From contig JBIKWB010000010.1 in NCBI GenBank assembly GCA_044356555.1, positions 1 through 64,000 of the forward strand: a stretch of 64,000 bases of DNA, written 5' to 3'. The notes under the pieces were generated by a model. It was given only the letters and a program-made list of their open reading frames with translations. It had not been told where the DNA came from and did no database searches. Both the position numbers and the translations under genes were made by a program. The stretch is from Tous-C4FEB sp044356555 (GTDB lineage: Bacteria > Verrucomicrobiota > Verrucomicrobiia > Opitutales > Opitutaceae). Shown piece after piece: positions 62,227 through 64,000 of this stretch (positions within the stretch are counted from its first letter, which is position 1; the number at the start of each line of letters is the position of its first letter).

Positions 62227-63156
62227 ATGGCATCAGGCGGACTATTCGATTTTCAGGTCAACGGCTTCGGCGGCGTTGATTTCCAACGCGACGGGCTCAC
62301 CCGGGCGCAGTTTGAGCACGCGGTCGGAGCGTTGCGCCGCTGCGGTACGTCGGGGATTTTTGCGACGTTCATCACCGACGAGGTGGACGCGCTCAGCTGG
62401 CGATTCGAGGCCTTTGAACGGCGGTGCACCGAGTCGCCGGCGGCGGGTTCGGCGATTCTTGGTTATCACCTGGAAGGGCCGTGGCTGAGTCCGGTGGAGG
62501 GATTTCGCGGCGCGCATCCGGCCGCGCCGCAGCACGCGCCGTCGCTCGCGGAATTTGACCGGTTGCAGGCTGCGGCCGGCGGGCGCATCCGGCTCGTCAC
62601 GCTCGCGCCGGAGTGGCCGGGCAGCGCCGAGTTCATCGCGGCGATCACGCGGGCGGGTGTCCATGTTTCGCTCGGGCACACGAACGCCACCGAGGCTCAG
62701 ATCGACGAAGCTGTGCGCGCGGGGGCACGCTTTTGCACGCATCTGGGCAACGGTTGTCCGCTGCAACTCCACCGTCACGACAACATCGTGCAGCGCCTGC
62801 TCGCGCGCGATGAGCTGACGGCGTGTTTCATCCCCGACGGGATTCATCTGCCGCGTGCGGTGTTGCAGAATTTTTTCCGCGCGAAGCCCGCCGGCCGTGT
62901 GCTGTTCACGACCGATGCGATGGCGGGCGCCGGGGCGCCGCCGGGGCGCTACACGATCGGGCCGCATGAGATCGAGGTCGGGGCTGATGGCGTGGCGCGG
63001 CAGCCCGGGGCCCAGAACTTCGCGGGCTCGACGTTGACGCCGGATGCCGGCGTGCGCCAGGTCGCCGACTGGCTTGGGCTCACGTCGGCCGAGGCCCGCG
63101 CGCTCTGGTCCACGGCACCCGCCGTCGCCTTTGGCGTCACCCTACCCACGCTCTGA
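62227..63156 (+). CDS. nagA: N-acetylglucosamine-6-phosphate deacetylase, barrel-only form
   Basis: NagA removes acetate from GlcNAc-6-P. The catalytic elements are present: DFQVNGFGG (8-16), metal-ligand Glu83 in HLEGPWLSP, His151 in GHTNAT, His172 in THLGNGC, His207 in PDGIHL, and catalytic Asp230 in FTTDAMAGAG. At 309 residues it is about 70 shorter than E. coli NagA. It starts directly at the barrel and stops after TAPAVAFG, so the small beta domain built from both ends is missing. The upstream frame is antisense to the GT-C gene and not NagA-like. It is followed by nagB after 7 bp. Confidence 0.88.
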   Translation: MASGGLFDFQVNGFGGVDFQRDGLTRAQFEHAVGALRRCGTSGIFATFITDEVDALSWRFEAFERRCTESPAAGSAILGYHLEGPWLSPVEGFRGAHPAAPQHAPSLAEFDRLQAAAGGRIRLVTLAPEWPGSAEFIAAITRAGVHVSLGHTNATEAQIDEAVRAGARFCTHLGNGCPLQLHRHDNIVQRLLARDELTACFIPDGIHLPRAVLQNFFRAKPAGRVLFTTDAMAGAGAPPGRYTIGPHEIEVGADGVARQPGAQNFAGSTLTPDAGVRQVADWLGLTSAEARALWSTAPAVAFGVTLPTL

Positions 63157-63163
63157 TTTCTCC

Positions 63164-63955
63164 ATGCCGATCATCGCTCCCTTCTATTCCACCGCCGGCC
63201 GTCTGGCGCTTGAAGTTCACCCCGACCGTGCCGCCCTCGGTCGTGCCGCCGCGCAGGCGGTCGCCGCTTATCTGCACGGGGTCGTCGCCCGGCAAGGGGA
63301 GGCGCGGGTGATTTTTGCCTGCGCGCCGTCGCAGGATGAGTTTCTCGCGGCGCTGGCCGATCCGACGAAGTGCGGCATCGCCCTAGATTGGTCGCGGATC
63401 ACGGCGTTTCACATGGATGATTATGTGGGGCTCTCGGGTGATCATCCGCAGAGTTTTCGCCACTACCTCCGGCAGCATCTGCTGAGCAAGGTGCCGATCG
63501 GTGTTTTCCATCCGTTGCCGGCCGAGGAACCGGATGCGGCGGCGGTCGCGGCGCGTTACTCGGCGCTCCTGCGCGAGCGGCCGATCGATCTCGTGTGCAT
63601 GGGCATCGGTGAAAACGGGCACATCGCTTTCAATGATCCGCCCGTGGCCGACTTCGCCGATGCGCAGCTCGTGAAAGTGGTCGAACTCGATCACGCGTGC
63701 CGCCAGCAGCAGGTCAACGACGGGTGTTTTCCCGCGCTGGCGGCGGTGCCGCGGCACGCCTTCACGCTCACGGTGCCGGTGTTCCGACAGGCGCGCCGCC
63801 TGAGCATCCATGTGCCGGGTCCGCGCAAAGCGGCGGCGGTCCGGGCGACGGTCGAGGGACCGATTGCAACCGCGTGCCCCGCGTCCATTCTTCGCCTCCA
63901 TGCCGATGCCACGCTCTACATCGATGCGGCGGCAGCAGCGTCACTCTCAACCTAA
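63164..63955 (+). CDS. nagB: Glucosamine-6-phosphate deaminase-like protein
   Basis: NagB turns glucosamine-6-P into fructose-6-P and ammonia. The 263-residue length fits. The active-site strand is AFHMDDYVGL, with Asp85 matching E. coli Asp72. The loop GIGENGHIAFNDPP keeps His153 (E. coli His143), but has Asn151 where E. coli has Asp141 and Asp158 where it has Glu148. It thus belongs to a NagB-like branch with changed relay residues. Pairing with nagA supports an amino-sugar role. Confidence 0.88.
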   Translation: MPIIAPFYSTAGRLALEVHPDRAALGRAAAQAVAAYLHGVVARQGEARVIFACAPSQDEFLAALADPTKCGIALDWSRITAFHMDDYVGLSGDHPQSFRHYLRQHLLSKVPIGVFHPLPAEEPDAAAVAARYSALLRERPIDLVCMGIGENGHIAFNDPPVADFADAQLVKVVELDHACRQQQVNDGCFPALAAVPRHAFTLTVPVFRQARRLSIHVPGPRKAAAVRATVEGPIATACPASILRLHADATLYIDAAAAASLST

Positions 63956-63961
63956 ACTCCC

Positions 63962-64000
63962 ATGATCCGATCCGCCCTCCTCCTCGCCATGCTCACCGTT
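63962..64000 (+). CDS. Start of a gene for a probably exported protein, 3' end off the window
   Basis: An ATG 6 bp after nagB opens a frame of 13 codons to the edge: MIRSALLLAMLTV, the beginning of a signal peptide or membrane helix. It could be the third gene of the nag operon. No function can be inferred. Confidence 0.5.
   Translation, partial: MIRSALLLAMLTV

Overview
The window looks like a chromosomal piece of a high-GC Gram-negative bacterium, most likely a verrucomicrobium near Opitutaceae. This placement is an inference from gene content: a NfeD/FloA operon, a DUF1080 plus Tat-exported Gfo/Idh/MocA locus, a verrucomicrobial-type prepilin, a lipoprotein, and an outer-membrane MipA/OmpV protein. 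I recognised no rRNA, tRNA, CRISPR array, insertion sequence or prophage. Coding density is very high. Many neighbouring genes overlap by 4 bp or lie within 10 bp.

Left part (1-16.8 kb), mainly housekeeping. A partial mutarotase runs off the left edge. It is followed by nfeD-nfeD-floA and an unknown membrane-anchored partner, then a RodZ-like HTH protein and ftsK on the minus strand. Next come manA with an AsmA-like protein, grpE-dnaJ, a heptose/glycerol-type nucleotidyltransferase with purN, argC, and creB-creC plus a CreD that has lost its periplasmic domain.

Middle part (16.8-35.4 kb). A five-gene minus-strand operon encodes DUF1080, Gfo/Idh, a TIM-barrel sugar isomerase, ApbE and an FGE-fold protein. 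It diverges from an MFS transporter with a second Gfo/Idh. Together these look like uptake and largely extracytoplasmic processing of (3-keto-)glycosides. After mipA, prmA and a DUF4198 protein come accB-accC. Then there is a minus-strand set (peptide-type solute-binding lipoprotein, nucleoside hydrolase, exported amidohydrolase), followed by nadD-rsfS.

Right part (35.5-62.1 kb), the most distinctive region. A type IV prepilin gene with a strong terminator is followed by about 26 kb almost entirely of large polytopic membrane proteins: eleven GT-C-like glycosyltransferase candidates and one PTPS-related membrane protein. Among them are two GT2 enzymes of the polyprenyl-phosphate sugar synthase type and one SAM methyltransferase. 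My working model is that the GT2 enzymes load sugars onto polyprenyl phosphate and the GT-C proteins transfer them outside the inner membrane. The acceptor may be the pilin or another surface molecule. The acceptor is not shown by the sequence.

Right edge (62.2-64 kb). A nagA-nagB pair for amino-sugar catabolism has a NagA reduced to its barrel and a NagB with changed catalytic-loop residues. It is followed by the first 13 codons of another gene, probably for an exported protein.
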